Source: Anaerohabitans sp964387285 (lineage in GTDB: Bacteria > Zhuqueibacterota > Zhuqueibacteria > Residuimicrobiales > Residuimicrobiaceae). Taken from it: a stretch of DNA of 64,000 nt. The notes below the pieces were generated by a model. It was given only the letters and a program-made list of their open reading frames with translations. It ran no database searches and was not told where the DNA came from. The translations under genes were made by a program, and so were the position numbers. Shown piece by piece: positions 17,506 through 26,664 of the stretch; the stretch's first letter is position 1, and the number at the start of each line of letters is the position of its first letter. The DNA is taken from contig CAYLWO010000020.1 in assembly GCA_964387285.1 (NCBI GenBank), positions 1 through 64,000 of the forward strand, read 5' to 3'.

Positions 17506-18875
17506 ATGTTACCCAATCCTTTTTGTTTCATCATCTTTTCGATATCTTTGATCTCTTTGGGAATAGCGGCGCTGATCACGCGATGGCCTTGCGGAACGAT
17601 CCAGACATCGTCTTCGATGCGAATGCCGACATTGCGGTATTTCTCCGGAATAGCCGGATCATCACCAGGCACATATACGCCCGGTTCCAGCGTCACCACC
17701 ATATTGACCCGCAGGGTATCGGCGCTGCCCACGTCATGCACATCCAGGCCGATATTATGGCTGACGCCGTGCGGCAGAAACCGTCGCACTTCACTCGCAT
17801 CTTTGATCAATCCCAATTTCTGCAATCCTCTGGCTGTTGCCTCCTTTGCCTTTGCTTCCACATCCGAGAACGGCGTACCAGGTTTCATCAGTTGCAGGGT
17901 TTCTTTTTGCGTGTTTAAAACCACTTCATACAATTCGCGCTGACCTGCAGTGAATTTTCCGTTTATCGGAATGGTGCGGGTGATATCCGCACAATAGCCG
18001 CCGTATTCAGCGCCCACATCCATGACCACCACATCGCCGTCCTGCATTTGCCGGCTGTTCTCGTCATAATGGAGAATTAAAGAATTGGGGCCGGACCCGA
18101 TAATGCAAGGGAATCCGGGGCCATTGGCAGCGTTGCGCAAATAGCTGTACTCCAACAACGCCTGCAATTCATACTCGTACATGCCCGGCTCTGCGCTTTT
18201 AAACGCCTGTACCAGCCCGGCCACCGTGATGTCAACCGCTTTTTGCAGCACCTGTATTTCTTCGGAGCATTTAATCTGTCGCAACGATGACAACAGTTCG
18301 TTGACCGGTTTGACCTGCAGACCTGCATATTTAGCGGTCAGCTGTTTACGAGCGTCCCGATCGATAAAATATCGTTTGCTGGAAATGGGCTCGTTGACGA
18401 AAGTAGGTTGGGGCGGTGAAAAATAGAGCGTTTTAATCCCGGTCATGGCCTGTGCAAAAACTTTATCAAACTGACTCATCGACAACAAGGTGTCGCAGGC
18501 GAATCGCTCTGCCTGAGGCTTTTCAGTTTTGGTAAATGCATTGCTTTCCCGGGACGGTTTAAAAAACACCGCATTGATTTTTTTCCCATTGAGTGGAAAG
18601 CCTTTTTTATGCAAAAGCAAAATGGCGCCCGGCTGTTCAAATCCGGTCAGATAAAAAAAGTTGGATTCCTGATGATAAGGGTAATCCGTATCCAGAGATC
18701 GAGGTTTGGGATCGCCTGCGCGCAGGACCACCATACTGGTGCTATCCAGCTGTGCTAAAAGAGCTTGACTGCGCTGGGCATATACGGACGCCGGCATGCG
18801 CCCGGCTTGTTTATCTGCAGCCGGCAGCCATTGGCTTAAGGCCATGCATGCAATTAGAATAATTGTTATTCTCAT
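17496..18875 (-). CDS. pepP: Exported Xaa-Pro aminopeptidase (M24B)
   Basis: A 459-residue secreted or periplasmic member of the aminopeptidase P family, which removes N-terminal residues ahead of proline. The creatinase-like N-domain includes the YPYHQESNFFYLTGFEQPGA segment. The pita-bread catalytic domain supplies the dimetal ligands: MDVGAEYGGYCADITRT (two Asp), LPHGVSHNIGLDVHD (His), LEPGVY (Glu) and GIRIEDD (Glu). A start 13 codons upstream is open, but the ATG used here begins a clean signal peptide (MRITIILIACMALSQWLPA). The stop codon sits inside a repeat. Role inferred as nutrient peptide degradation. Confidence 0.88.
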   Translation of the reverse strand: MRITIILIACMALSQWLPAADKQAGRMPASVYAQRSQALLAQLDSTSMVVLRAGDPKPRSLDTDYPYHQESNFFYLTGFEQPGAILLLHKKGFPLNGKKINAVFFKPSRESNAFTKTEKPQAERFACDTLLSMSQFDKVFAQAMTGIKTLYFSPPQPTFVNEPISSKRYFIDRDARKQLTAKYAGLQVKPVNELLSSLRQIKCSEEIQVLQKAVDITVAGLVQAFKSAEPGMYEYELQALLEYSYLRNAANGPGFPCIIGSGPNSLILHYDENSRQMQDGDVVVMDVGAEYGGYCADITRTIPINGKFTAGQRELYEVVLNTQKETLQLMKPGTPFSDVEAKAKEATARGLQKLGLIKDASEVRRFLPHGVSHNIGLDVHDVGSADTLRVNMVVTLEPGVYVPGDDPAIPEKYRNVGIRIEDDVWIVPQGHRVISAAIPKEIKDIEKMMKQKGLGNINL

Positions 18876-18962
18876 ATTGTTCTTTTTGAAAGAAGGGACA
18901 TCATCCGAAGCCAAACGGCAGTGGAACCGCCGATTATTTCATGTGTCATTCTTATACAAGAA

Positions 18963-18991
18963 CCCGGCTGCAAGAGGTGCACACAGCCGGG
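18963..18991 (-). terminator. Hairpin after the exported protein gene
   Basis: CCCGGCTG pairs with CAGCCGGG around a 13-base loop. It lies about 10 bp past the stop of the 19002–19841 gene. On the minus strand only a weak T-rich tail (TTCTTGT) follows, so termination strength is uncertain. Confidence 0.5.
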
Positions 18992-19001
18992 CAAAAATCG
19001 A

Positions 19002-19841
19002 TCACGGGCGCAAAGTCATCTTGCTTTGGATGGTTTGGCTTTGTGTAAAGGTCATGCCGCCGCCGGCCACGGCAATGGTATTTTGCTGTTCTGCAAGGCC
19101 TTCGGTAGAAACCAGGACGCCGGCCTTGTCGTCATACAGGATCGAACCGCTTGACTTGCCTTCGCCTTCGACGAAAAACTCAGTTCCCATCTGGCTGCCT
19201 TTGCCGTTTGTCGCCATCGTGCCGCTGAGATTTAACCGTTTGCAAACCAAACCGGATACGGTTTCGTCGCCGGCCAATACATAATCAATGTTGGGTGTTG
19301 TGATCATTTCCGTAGTGCTGGTTTTCATCGTATCCGGCGCGGTGTTGGTCCATTTTTCACCAACAGCCAAAGGCACGGTCGGTAAATCGGCAATAGCGCG
19401 CCGCATAAACAGCATGGGGTCGCCGTTCATCATGCGCATCACCGCCGGATCCTTCTCCAGCGAATCGATGGGAGCAACCGTCTTTGTTTTACCATATTTG
19501 CTGATAACCAGTTTGATTCTTTTGCCGATGAGCGGGGTTAACGTCATGGTGGTGTCTTTGCCGAAACCTTTCATGCGCATAACCATGGAATCATAAGAGG
19601 CGGTAAAAGTGATATCGCCCTCCGCATTGGTTTCAACCGCCTGCAACGCCAATACCATCCGACCGCCGGTTTCAATGTTCATGATCTGACCATTCATGTC
19701 CATGGTCATTTTCATATCCATTTGCGTGGCATAATGAAAAGTTTTTCCCGAACTGTAGCGGTAGGTAAAATCAGTTTTGGATTGCGCCCAGCCAATGGAC
19801 GCGGTCACAAGTATAACGGACAGCCACATCATTTTTTTCAT
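19002..19841 (-). CDS. Exported protein of unknown function (DUF6263-like)
   Basis: A 279-residue protein with a signal peptide ending near TASIGWAQ. The mature part is beta-rich and methionine-rich, with no catalytic motif that I recognise. The arrangement FRYSSGKTFHY-like start, a middle segment LPTVPLAVGEKWTN and repeated threonine-rich strands resembles the DUF6263 group of periplasmic or outer-membrane-associated proteins, but I hold that loosely. It lies between two exported peptidase genes on the same strand. Confidence 0.7.
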   Translation of the reverse strand: MKKMMWLSVILVTASIGWAQSKTDFTYRYSSGKTFHYATQMDMKMTMDMNGQIMNIETGGRMVLALQAVETNAEGDITFTASYDSMVMRMKGFGKDTTMTLTPLIGKRIKLVISKYGKTKTVAPIDSLEKDPAVMRMMNGDPMLFMRRAIADLPTVPLAVGEKWTNTAPDTMKTSTTEMITTPNIDYVLAGDETVSGLVCKRLNLSGTMATNGKGSQMGTEFFVEGEGKSSGSILYDDKAGVLVSTEGLAEQQNTIAVAGGGMTFTQSQTIQSKMTLRP

Positions 19842-19888
19842 GGATACGTCTCCTGAATATTTGTGAAATGCTCAAAAAACAGCCTGCT

Positions 19889-21457
19889 TTACAGGTTCTT
19901 TGCCTCATGCAGAAGCGGACGGAAGGAACTGTTAGCCAATTGCCAAACCGTACGATAACAAAGTCTGGCAGCCAAAGCCAGTTTGCCATAGCTAATTTTT
20001 CCCGCCTCATCGCCGACATTGTGATAATCGCTGTGCAACCCGGTATGAAAGAACAGCGTGGGTATTTTCTTTTTGTTAAAAGGCGTATGATCGCTGCCGC
20101 CGGATTCTTTTACCAGTCCCGGCGACAATCTGAATTTGATGTGTTTGTTTTCTTTGGCCGCGATATCCCATAATTCCGGAGCGTTGGACCGGCCATAAAT
20201 GGTCAGGCTGTCCACTTTATTGCGACCTATCATATCCATGTTGATCATGGCCACGGTTTTTTCCAGAGGAAACAGGGGATTGGCGACATAGGTTTCCGAG
20301 CCGTACAGTCCCCGTTCCTCGCCGGCAAAAGCTATGAACAGCACGCTGCGCGCCGGCGGCTCTTTTTCCTTGGCAAAAGCTGCGGCGGTCAGCACAACGC
20401 CGGCTGTGCCGGAGGCATTGTCGTCAGCGCCGTTGTTAATGCTGTCCTGTCCAGCCGGCACATTCTTTTTAACACCGACATGATCATAATGCGCGCCGAC
20501 GATAATCAGTTCATCTTTAAGTACTTCATCGGCGCCCGGAAGCAGGGCGACAACATTGCGGCTGATCTCGGTGCGGATTTTGATTGAAGTGTGCAGATCA
20601 ACGCGATGTCCGGACAAGGCCATGGAATGCGGTTGATAAAGGCTGTCGATGCGCTGCGCCAAAGCTTTGCAAGAATCCACACTGCCGAAAAACGATTTCA
20701 AAGCCTCTTCCCCCACCTGCACGCAGGGAATTCGTTCCTTCTCCTCATGCGCCAGAATCGTAGGCACCGCATCTGCCGGAAATCCTTTAAACAAATTGGG
20801 CCAGGGGAAGCCGGCGGGTTTCAACAAACTGGAGCGCAAGGGATTGGTCACCAGCATAAAACCCACGGCGCCGCGCGCGATGGCCACAGCCACTTTTTCA
20901 TTCAATTTGATTGCCGGTAAACGCTTTTGCGGGGAAAACGGACTGTCCGCTTTCTGATCATTAGGTCCGCCTTTAAGCGCCAGCACGATTTTACCTTTCA
21001 CATCGATGCCGCTGTAATCGTCATAGTTGTGCTCCGGTGAGGAGATGCCATAACCGACAAAAACAACTTCAGCCTGCGCCTGTCCGCGCGCCGTGGTCTC
21101 AAAGGGCATAAAATCCTTTTTGATTTCCAGAGTTTTTTGCCCGGCCTGCGGGGTGAACAGGGTAACCGTATTGGTGTCACCCAGATGCACGCGATTCATG
21201 CGCACCTGCTGGAAATAGCTGCCGTTCACCGGCTGCAGGCCTATCTCCTGGAACTGGGTTGCTAAAAAATCCGCGGAACGATCCAATTCCGGACTGGGTG
21301 TATTACGCCCCATCATGGAATCCGCTGCAAGATAGCTAATCAGGAATTTTGCCGCGTCAGGAGAAATAGCCTCCAATGCCCGGTTGGAAGGACTTTTAGC
21401 CAACAGACAGACAGGCAACAAAAACAAAAAAATTCGTCGCATTCCGTATCCATTCAT
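19889..21457 (-). CDS. Exported M28 family zinc aminopeptidase with PA domain
   Basis: A 522-residue secreted peptidase. After a signal peptide (core MRRIFLFLLPVCLLA) a protease-associated domain interrupts the fold near residues 120–260. The M28 dizinc ligands are all visible: VGAHYDHVG, NNGADDNASGTAG, the catalytic and ligand Glu pair in AFAGEERGLYG, NMDMIGR, and the His of SGGSDHTPF. It releases N-terminal residues from peptides. The start is uncertain: an ATG five codons downstream (21442) would give a tighter signal peptide, and neither has a strong ribosome-binding site. Confidence 0.9.
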   Translation of the reverse strand: MNGYGMRRIFLFLLPVCLLAKSPSNRALEAISPDAAKFLISYLAADSMMGRNTPSPELDRSADFLATQFQEIGLQPVNGSYFQQVRMNRVHLGDTNTVTLFTPQAGQKTLEIKKDFMPFETTARGQAQAEVVFVGYGISSPEHNYDDYSGIDVKGKIVLALKGGPNDQKADSPFSPQKRLPAIKLNEKVAVAIARGAVGFMLVTNPLRSSLLKPAGFPWPNLFKGFPADAVPTILAHEEKERIPCVQVGEEALKSFFGSVDSCKALAQRIDSLYQPHSMALSGHRVDLHTSIKIRTEISRNVVALLPGADEVLKDELIIVGAHYDHVGVKKNVPAGQDSINNGADDNASGTAGVVLTAAAFAKEKEPPARSVLFIAFAGEERGLYGSETYVANPLFPLEKTVAMINMDMIGRNKVDSLTIYGRSNAPELWDIAAKENKHIKFRLSPGLVKESGGSDHTPFNKKKIPTLFFHTGLHSDYHNVGDEAGKISYGKLALAARLCYRTVWQLANSSFRPLLHEAKNL

Positions 21458-21611
21458 TTAATCAATCTGATTCTGAAGAAAATCCTTGTGTCTTTTCCTC
21501 GGTCGCTATGGGATGTACTACGCATCCTTAACCTTTATGTTACATGGTTTTGAGGAAAAATGCAAGAGGGAAAAACAGATTGCTTTATTCGGCTCTTGTC
21601 TTGAACGTCAT

Positions 21612-24600
21612 TCACTGCGTCCACGCCGGACGTTTCCACAACCCGGGCGCCTTTTGCCGCAATGATTCCATGTACGTATAGATCACCGGCACCAATACCA
21701 ACGTCAACAAAGTGGAACTGATCAGACCGCTGATGACCACGACTGCCATGCCCTGTCGCATTTCCGCGCCCGCACCCAGAGCCAGAGCCAACGGCATCAT
21801 ACCGAACACCATGGTTGCGGTGGTCATGACAATGGGACGTAAACGGATTTTACCGGCCAACAGCAGAGCTTCGCGCACAGCCATGCCGCGTTCACGCAAC
21901 GTATTGGTGTAATCCACCAGCAAAATGGCGTTCTTGGTCACCAATCCCATAAGCATGATGATGCCGATCAAACTGATCATGTTCAACGTCAAACCGGTCA
22001 AAGCCAGACTGCCGAGCGCCCCGACCAAAGCCAGCGGCAGGGAAAACATGATGGTAAAAGGATGCACATACGACTCGAACAGGGAGACCATGATCATGTA
22101 GACGAACAGGATGGCCATGCTCATGGCTATGCTCATGTCAGAAAACATATCGCGCATATTTTCCGCATCGCCGCCGTAAAATACAGTGATGTTGTCAGGA
22201 ATGCCGTGTTGCTTGATGGCCTGTTCCACCGCGGCGGTGACCTGTCCCAGGGAGGCATCCGCCGTTATGTTGGCGCCAACCGTGACCAAACGCTCGCGAT
22301 CCTTGCGTTGAATTTCCGACGGCCCTTTGCCGTTATAAATGCGCGTCACCTGAGAGAGTTGCACAGCCTGACCGTAATGATTCAACAATGAAATACGACC
22401 CACATCCTCAGCGGTAACGCGATCTTTTTTGGCCAACACAACCCGGGCATCATATTCGGTATTGCCTTCCTGATATTTGGTGGCTATTTCTCCCTCCACA
22501 GCGGTGCGCACCGCCATGCCGATTTCCGCCAGGGTCAATCCCATTTGCGCCGCTTTTTCACGATCGACCTCGATTTTAATCTCCGGTTTTCCCTCTTCCC
22601 ACGACGAGGTGACATCCGTTGCGCCGTTGGTATGGCTCAGGATATCCGCCACCACCTCGCTGAACGCCGCCACCTGATTCAAATCCGGTCCATAGATTTC
22701 AATCTGCAACGGCATCATGTTGGCAGATCCCCACATGGTGATGGTCGCGCAATTGGTCTTTAATCCGGGAATAACCTTCAACTGCTTTTGCAGATCAACC
22801 ATGATCTGTTTGGTGGTTTGTTTGCGCTGACGACGATCGGTCAGTTTGATTTGCACCTGCCCGACGTTGGATTGTTCGGCGTTTTTCCATTGCGTCTGTT
22901 GTTTTCCGGTTGTGGACAAATACCGCACAACCTGGGGATGGGCCGCAACGATAGCCTCCACCTGCTTAACCGCCGCATCGGTCCGCTCCATACTGGCGCC
23001 CAACGGCATATCGAGGTTGATGGAGAATTCACCGCGATCCGCGTCAGAAATAAACTCACTGCCGATCAATCCCAGCGGGACCAGGCTGAGACTGATCAAT
23101 AATAAAACGCCGGACGCCGTTATGATGGTTTTGCGGTGGTCCAATGCCCAGGCCAAAACCCGTTCATAACGAAGACTCAAATCCACCTGCCATTGATCCA
23201 GCGCTTGCACAACCTTGGGCAATATCGCACCGCCGCCGGCGTCAGAGATCCGCATCCATCTGGATGCCAACATGGGCGTTAGGGTAAAAGAAACGAACAA
23301 AGAAAACAAGGTGGCGCATACAATGGTTATGCCGAATTCGGAAAAAATATTGCCCACCATGCCGCCCACCAGCGAGATGGGTAAAAACACCACCACATCC
23401 ACCAGGGTGATGGCCACTGCGGCAAAACCGATTTCCGCGCGACCGTTGATGGCCGCTTCCCTGGGCGGTTCGCCGGCGCTCAGGTGCCGGTGGATGTTTT
23501 CCAAAACCACGATCGAGTCATCGACTAAAATACCGATGACCAGCGCCAACGCCATAAGCGAGAGCAGATTCAACGTATAGCCGAACAGATACATAAAGAA
23601 AAAGGTCGAGATCAACGAGGTTGGAATCGATAACAGTACGATCAGCGAGTTGCGAAAACTGTGCAAAAAAAGGAACAGCACCGCCGCCACCATGAGAATA
23701 GCCAGAAACAGATCGCGACGCACTTCCTGCAGGGAATGCCGGGTAAATTCCGTGATATCCTGAGCAACGGTAAAGTGGATGCGATCCTGATACTCTTGCT
23801 GCATTTTTTCCATGCGTTGCCGCAACCGATCACTGGTGGCCACGGAATTGGCATCCGAACTTTTTTGAATGATCAATGAAATGGAGGTCTGATCGTTCAG
23901 CCGGCTGATGGTATAGTCCTCCTTGCTGCTGTCTTTAATCTCGGCAATATCGCGCAAATAAACCGTTTTACCTGGAATGGCGCTGATGACCATGGCAGCA
24001 ATGGCTTCCAGCGATTTAAATTTTCCGTCCAGGCGCACGATAAACTCGCTGTTCTGTTCCACTATGCGTCCCATGGGGAAATCAAGATTCTCTCGCGCCA
24101 GAGCTGCGGAAACCTGCAGTATGGACAAACCGTAACTGTGCAGCTTATCGTTGTCCACCTCGATGTGTATCTCCCGTTGCACTCCGCCGACAAGCGTGAC
24201 GGCAGAAACGCCATCGACTTGCTCCAGTTCCGGTTTGAGGCGATCCAAAGCGAGTTGGTACAATTCTCTTGCCGGCAGTTCTCCGGTCAGCGAAACCCGC
24301 AAAATGGGAAAGGCGTTCAAATCCGATTTAGCAACCCGCGGCGGTTTTGCATCGTCAGGCAGCTTGTAACGCGCCTGCTCGATTTTACGCTGTACCTCGT
24401 TGGTCACTTCGCCGACATCAGCGGAAAAAGCAAACTGCGCCAGCACCACCGAATATCCTTCATAGGAATAAGAGCGAACATTATCCAGCTTTTCCACGCC
24501 GCTCACCGCTTCCTCCAACGGTTTGGAAATAAGCGATTCAATCTCCGTGGGTCCGGCGCCGGGATAAATAGTGACCACGGAAACGATGGGCCACTCCATT

Positions 24601-24716
24601 TTCGGCAGCAGGTCAACGCCCATGCGCGAGTAACCAAATATGCCTAAAACGGCCATGGCAACAAAAATCATGGTTAAAAAAGCGGGACGCTTGATGGCTA
24701 TTTCAGTAATTTTCAT
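21612..24716 (-). CDS. RND efflux transporter permease (AcrB/MexB superfamily)
   Basis: A 1034-residue inner-membrane proton-driven pump. The N-terminal helix (ITEIAIKRPAFLTMIFVAMA), the two large periplasmic loops and twelve membrane segments follow the AcrB plan. GILVDDSIVVLENIHR carries the paired Asp of the proton relay in helix 4. It forms a tripartite pump with the adaptor encoded 19 bp upstream. A start 16 codons earlier overlaps the adaptor gene and lacks support, so the ATG at MKITEIAIKRP was chosen. No outer-membrane TolC-type gene accompanies it. Substrate unknown; it is closer to the HAE1-type drug pumps than to metal pumps. Confidence 0.93.
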   Translation of the reverse strand: MKITEIAIKRPAFLTMIFVAMAVLGIFGYSRMGVDLLPKMEWPIVSVVTIYPGAGPTEIESLISKPLEEAVSGVEKLDNVRSYSYEGYSVVLAQFAFSADVGEVTNEVQRKIEQARYKLPDDAKPPRVAKSDLNAFPILRVSLTGELPARELYQLALDRLKPELEQVDGVSAVTLVGGVQREIHIEVDNDKLHSYGLSILQVSAALARENLDFPMGRIVEQNSEFIVRLDGKFKSLEAIAAMVISAIPGKTVYLRDIAEIKDSSKEDYTISRLNDQTSISLIIQKSSDANSVATSDRLRQRMEKMQQEYQDRIHFTVAQDITEFTRHSLQEVRRDLFLAILMVAAVLFLFLHSFRNSLIVLLSIPTSLISTFFFMYLFGYTLNLLSLMALALVIGILVDDSIVVLENIHRHLSAGEPPREAAINGRAEIGFAAVAITLVDVVVFLPISLVGGMVGNIFSEFGITIVCATLFSLFVSFTLTPMLASRWMRISDAGGGAILPKVVQALDQWQVDLSLRYERVLAWALDHRKTIITASGVLLLISLSLVPLGLIGSEFISDADRGEFSINLDMPLGASMERTDAAVKQVEAIVAAHPQVVRYLSTTGKQQTQWKNAEQSNVGQVQIKLTDRRQRKQTTKQIMVDLQKQLKVIPGLKTNCATITMWGSANMMPLQIEIYGPDLNQVAAFSEVVADILSHTNGATDVTSSWEEGKPEIKIEVDREKAAQMGLTLAEIGMAVRTAVEGEIATKYQEGNTEYDARVVLAKKDRVTAEDVGRISLLNHYGQAVQLSQVTRIYNGKGPSEIQRKDRERLVTVGANITADASLGQVTAAVEQAIKQHGIPDNITVFYGGDAENMRDMFSDMSIAMSMAILFVYMIMVSLFESYVHPFTIMFSLPLALVGALGSLALTGLTLNMISLIGIIMLMGLVTKNAILLVDYTNTLRERGMAVREALLLAGKIRLRPIVMTTATMVFGMMPLALALGAGAEMRQGMAVVVISGLISSTLLTLVLVPVIYTYMESLRQKAPGLWKRPAWTQ

Positions 24717-24735
24717 GAGATGGTTCCAGGTCAGG

Positions 24736-25842
24736 TCAGCGATTTTCGACAATGCGGACCGCATCGCCGTCTTTTAATGTGCTTTGTCCAAATGTCACCA
24801 GGGTCTCTCCAACCTGCAAGCCCGCCAGGACCTGTACGGTAGAATCACTGATCACGCCGGTCTTGATGTTGCGCAGGCTCGCATGCAGATCGTTTATTAC
24901 AAACGCCTGTTGTCCGCCTCCGGCACTGTTGATGACGGCCTCCTTTGGGATCACAACGGCATTGGGGAGCGAATCCACCTGAACGGTCACCCGGCCGAAC
25001 ATGCCGGCTTTAATGCCGCTCTGCGGCGGATTATCCATCAACACCTCCACCGGATAAGCATGTGCAGACGGCGTTTCGGATTTAGCAGCCACGCTCCAGA
25101 CAACGCCAGGGAAATATCGACCGGGACATGCATCCAGTGTAATCCGGCACGTTTGGCCCTTTTTAACCTTAACGATATCTTTTTCAGCGATGGTCAATTT
25201 CATTTTCACTTTTTCCATATCTACCATATTGGCAACGGGGCGGCCCGGACCCACCATCTCGCCCACTTCAATATACTTGGCGGCGATATAGCCGGAAATA
25301 GGGGCTTTGATTTTACTGTCGCCCAGTTGGCGTTCACTGTATTTTAAAGCCACTTCTGCCGATTTAAATTGCGCCTCAGCCGCGCGCAAGGCCAGACGGG
25401 CGCCTTCCAAATCAGAAGCAGAAGCGCCGTCCGCTGCCTGCAATTTTTCAACGCGCTGCAAATCTCGCCGGGATTTATCCAGATTGGCTTCCGCGGTCAG
25501 CAGTTGCGCTTTGGCCTGATCCACGGCAATAAGCAACAGTTCGTCGTCCACTTGCGCCAAAAGTCCGCCTTTGCTGATGCGCTCACCGACCCGCATGGCC
25601 AGGGCCACGATCCGGCCTGCTGTTTCGGAACTGACCATCACATCGGCATTGGCGCTGAGGATGCCCACGGCCGAAACCGTTGCAACCATCGGCTGCTGTC
25701 CGACCGTCGCTGCGTGCACGGCGACGGCCATCGTTGCTGCCGTCACAGTCGGTTTTTCCTTTTTTATCGCCCAAAGAATCCCCACAATAATCAGACAGAG
25801 CAGGATAAAACCTGCTCCCCACAACCGTTTGTGATCCTTCAT
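24736..25842 (-). CDS. RND efflux periplasmic adaptor (HlyD/MFP family)
   Basis: A 368-residue membrane-fusion protein. A single N-terminal membrane anchor (residues ~8–26) is followed by a lipoyl half, a coiled-coil hairpin rich in Ala, Glu and Lys (roughly residues 100–165), the second lipoyl half with APISGYIAAKYIEVGEMV, and beta-barrel domains. It bridges the pump to an outer-membrane channel. Its ATG overlaps the stop of the tetR-type gene by four bases (ATGA), so translation is coupled and expression follows the regulator. Confidence 0.93.
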   Translation of the reverse strand: MKDHKRLWGAGFILLCLIIVGILWAIKKEKPTVTAATMAVAVHAATVGQQPMVATVSAVGILSANADVMVSSETAGRIVALAMRVGERISKGGLLAQVDDELLLIAVDQAKAQLLTAEANLDKSRRDLQRVEKLQAADGASASDLEGARLALRAAEAQFKSAEVALKYSERQLGDSKIKAPISGYIAAKYIEVGEMVGPGRPVANMVDMEKVKMKLTIAEKDIVKVKKGQTCRITLDACPGRYFPGVVWSVAAKSETPSAHAYPVEVLMDNPPQSGIKAGMFGRVTVQVDSLPNAVVIPKEAVINSAGGGQQAFVINDLHASLRNIKTGVISDSTVQVLAGLQVGETLVTFGQSTLKDGDAVRIVENR

Positions 25843-26531
25843 CCTTGCTCCTTTTCATCATAGGCAACCAGATCGGGAAAATGACGCTTGGCTTTGCGCG
25901 TCATGATCGCCTGCATTAAAATGGCAAACCAGGTTTGCAATGTATGTCGCATATTGACGCCCATCTGCTCCTGCCAATACTCATCAGCGCTGTCGATTTG
26001 CCGGAACAGACCGTTGATGCAGGCCCATACCATAACAGACACTTCTGCCGGCGCCAGCCGCGGATGAATCCATCCTTCAGCCTGGCATTGCGCGATCACC
26101 TGATTGGCCGTATCCCAGATTCGCTGATGTGAAGCCGTGCATCTATGCAGCATATCATCGGAAACCTGTTTGTGAAAATGAGGAGATTCGAAAAACTCCA
26201 CCATACGGAAATAATCCCGCTGGTCAAGACAGAACCGATAATAAGCTTCTGCCAGTTCTCTGACTTTATACAAGATAGGCATCGGCCTGGCCAGCACCTG
26301 CTGAAACATGGTGTACATAATGTCCGTGCCGCGCATATGCACCGCCAGATACAAATCCTCTTTTGACCGGTAATAGAGATAGAGTGTTCCTTTGCTCACC
26401 TCGGCCCGGGCAGCGATCTCATCCATGGTAGCGGTCTGCAGCCCCTTGCTAAAGAACAGGGCTTGCGCCGCACTGAGTATTTCATCGCGGCGCTGCTCTT
26501 TTTCACGCTCCTTGCGTTGCTGAATGCCCAT
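25839..26531 (-). CDS. TetR/AcrR family transcriptional regulator
   Basis: A 230-residue repressor-type protein. The N-terminal helix-turn-helix spans about residues 14–60, with ILSAAQALFFSKGLQTATMD and AARAEVSKGTLYLYY as the signature. The C-terminal ligand-binding half is helical and of unknown specificity. It is the first gene of the efflux operon, with a GGGGA ribosome-binding site, and overlaps the adaptor by four bases. A perfect palindrome lies 18 bp upstream of its ATG, so autoregulation of the pump operon is likely. Confidence 0.93.
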   Translation of the reverse strand: MGIQQRKEREKEQRRDEILSAAQALFFSKGLQTATMDEIAARAEVSKGTLYLYYRSKEDLYLAVHMRGTDIMYTMFQQVLARPMPILYKVRELAEAYYRFCLDQRDYFRMVEFFESPHFHKQVSDDMLHRCTASHQRIWDTANQVIAQCQAEGWIHPRLAPAEVSVMVWACINGLFRQIDSADEYWQEQMGVNMRHTLQTWFAILMQAIMTRKAKRHFPDLVAYDEKEQG

Positions 26532-26548
26532 TAAAATCCCCTATAAAA

Positions 26549-26561
26549 TGACTATGAGTCA
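26549..26561. promoter_or_regulatory. Candidate TetR operator in the efflux operon promoter
   Basis: TGACTATGAGTCA is a perfect inverted repeat (TGACT/AGTCA) around three bases. It is placed between the tetR-type ATG and a TATATT hexamer (about 26563–26568 on the minus strand) that could be the −10. Binding by the encoded regulator is inference from position and symmetry. Confidence 0.5.
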
Positions 26562-26664
26562 GTTAATATACGATCGATCAGTAGAATTGGTTTCAAGGAA
26601 GGGATTGGGCAGACCAAACGTGCTTAAAGGGATTTATCTGTTTCGTGCCTAATGGGGGATCAGG

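Noticed and set aside
24717..24764. Upstream start for the RND pump gene
   Set aside because: Overlaps the adaptor gene and adds residues not expected before the first membrane helix.
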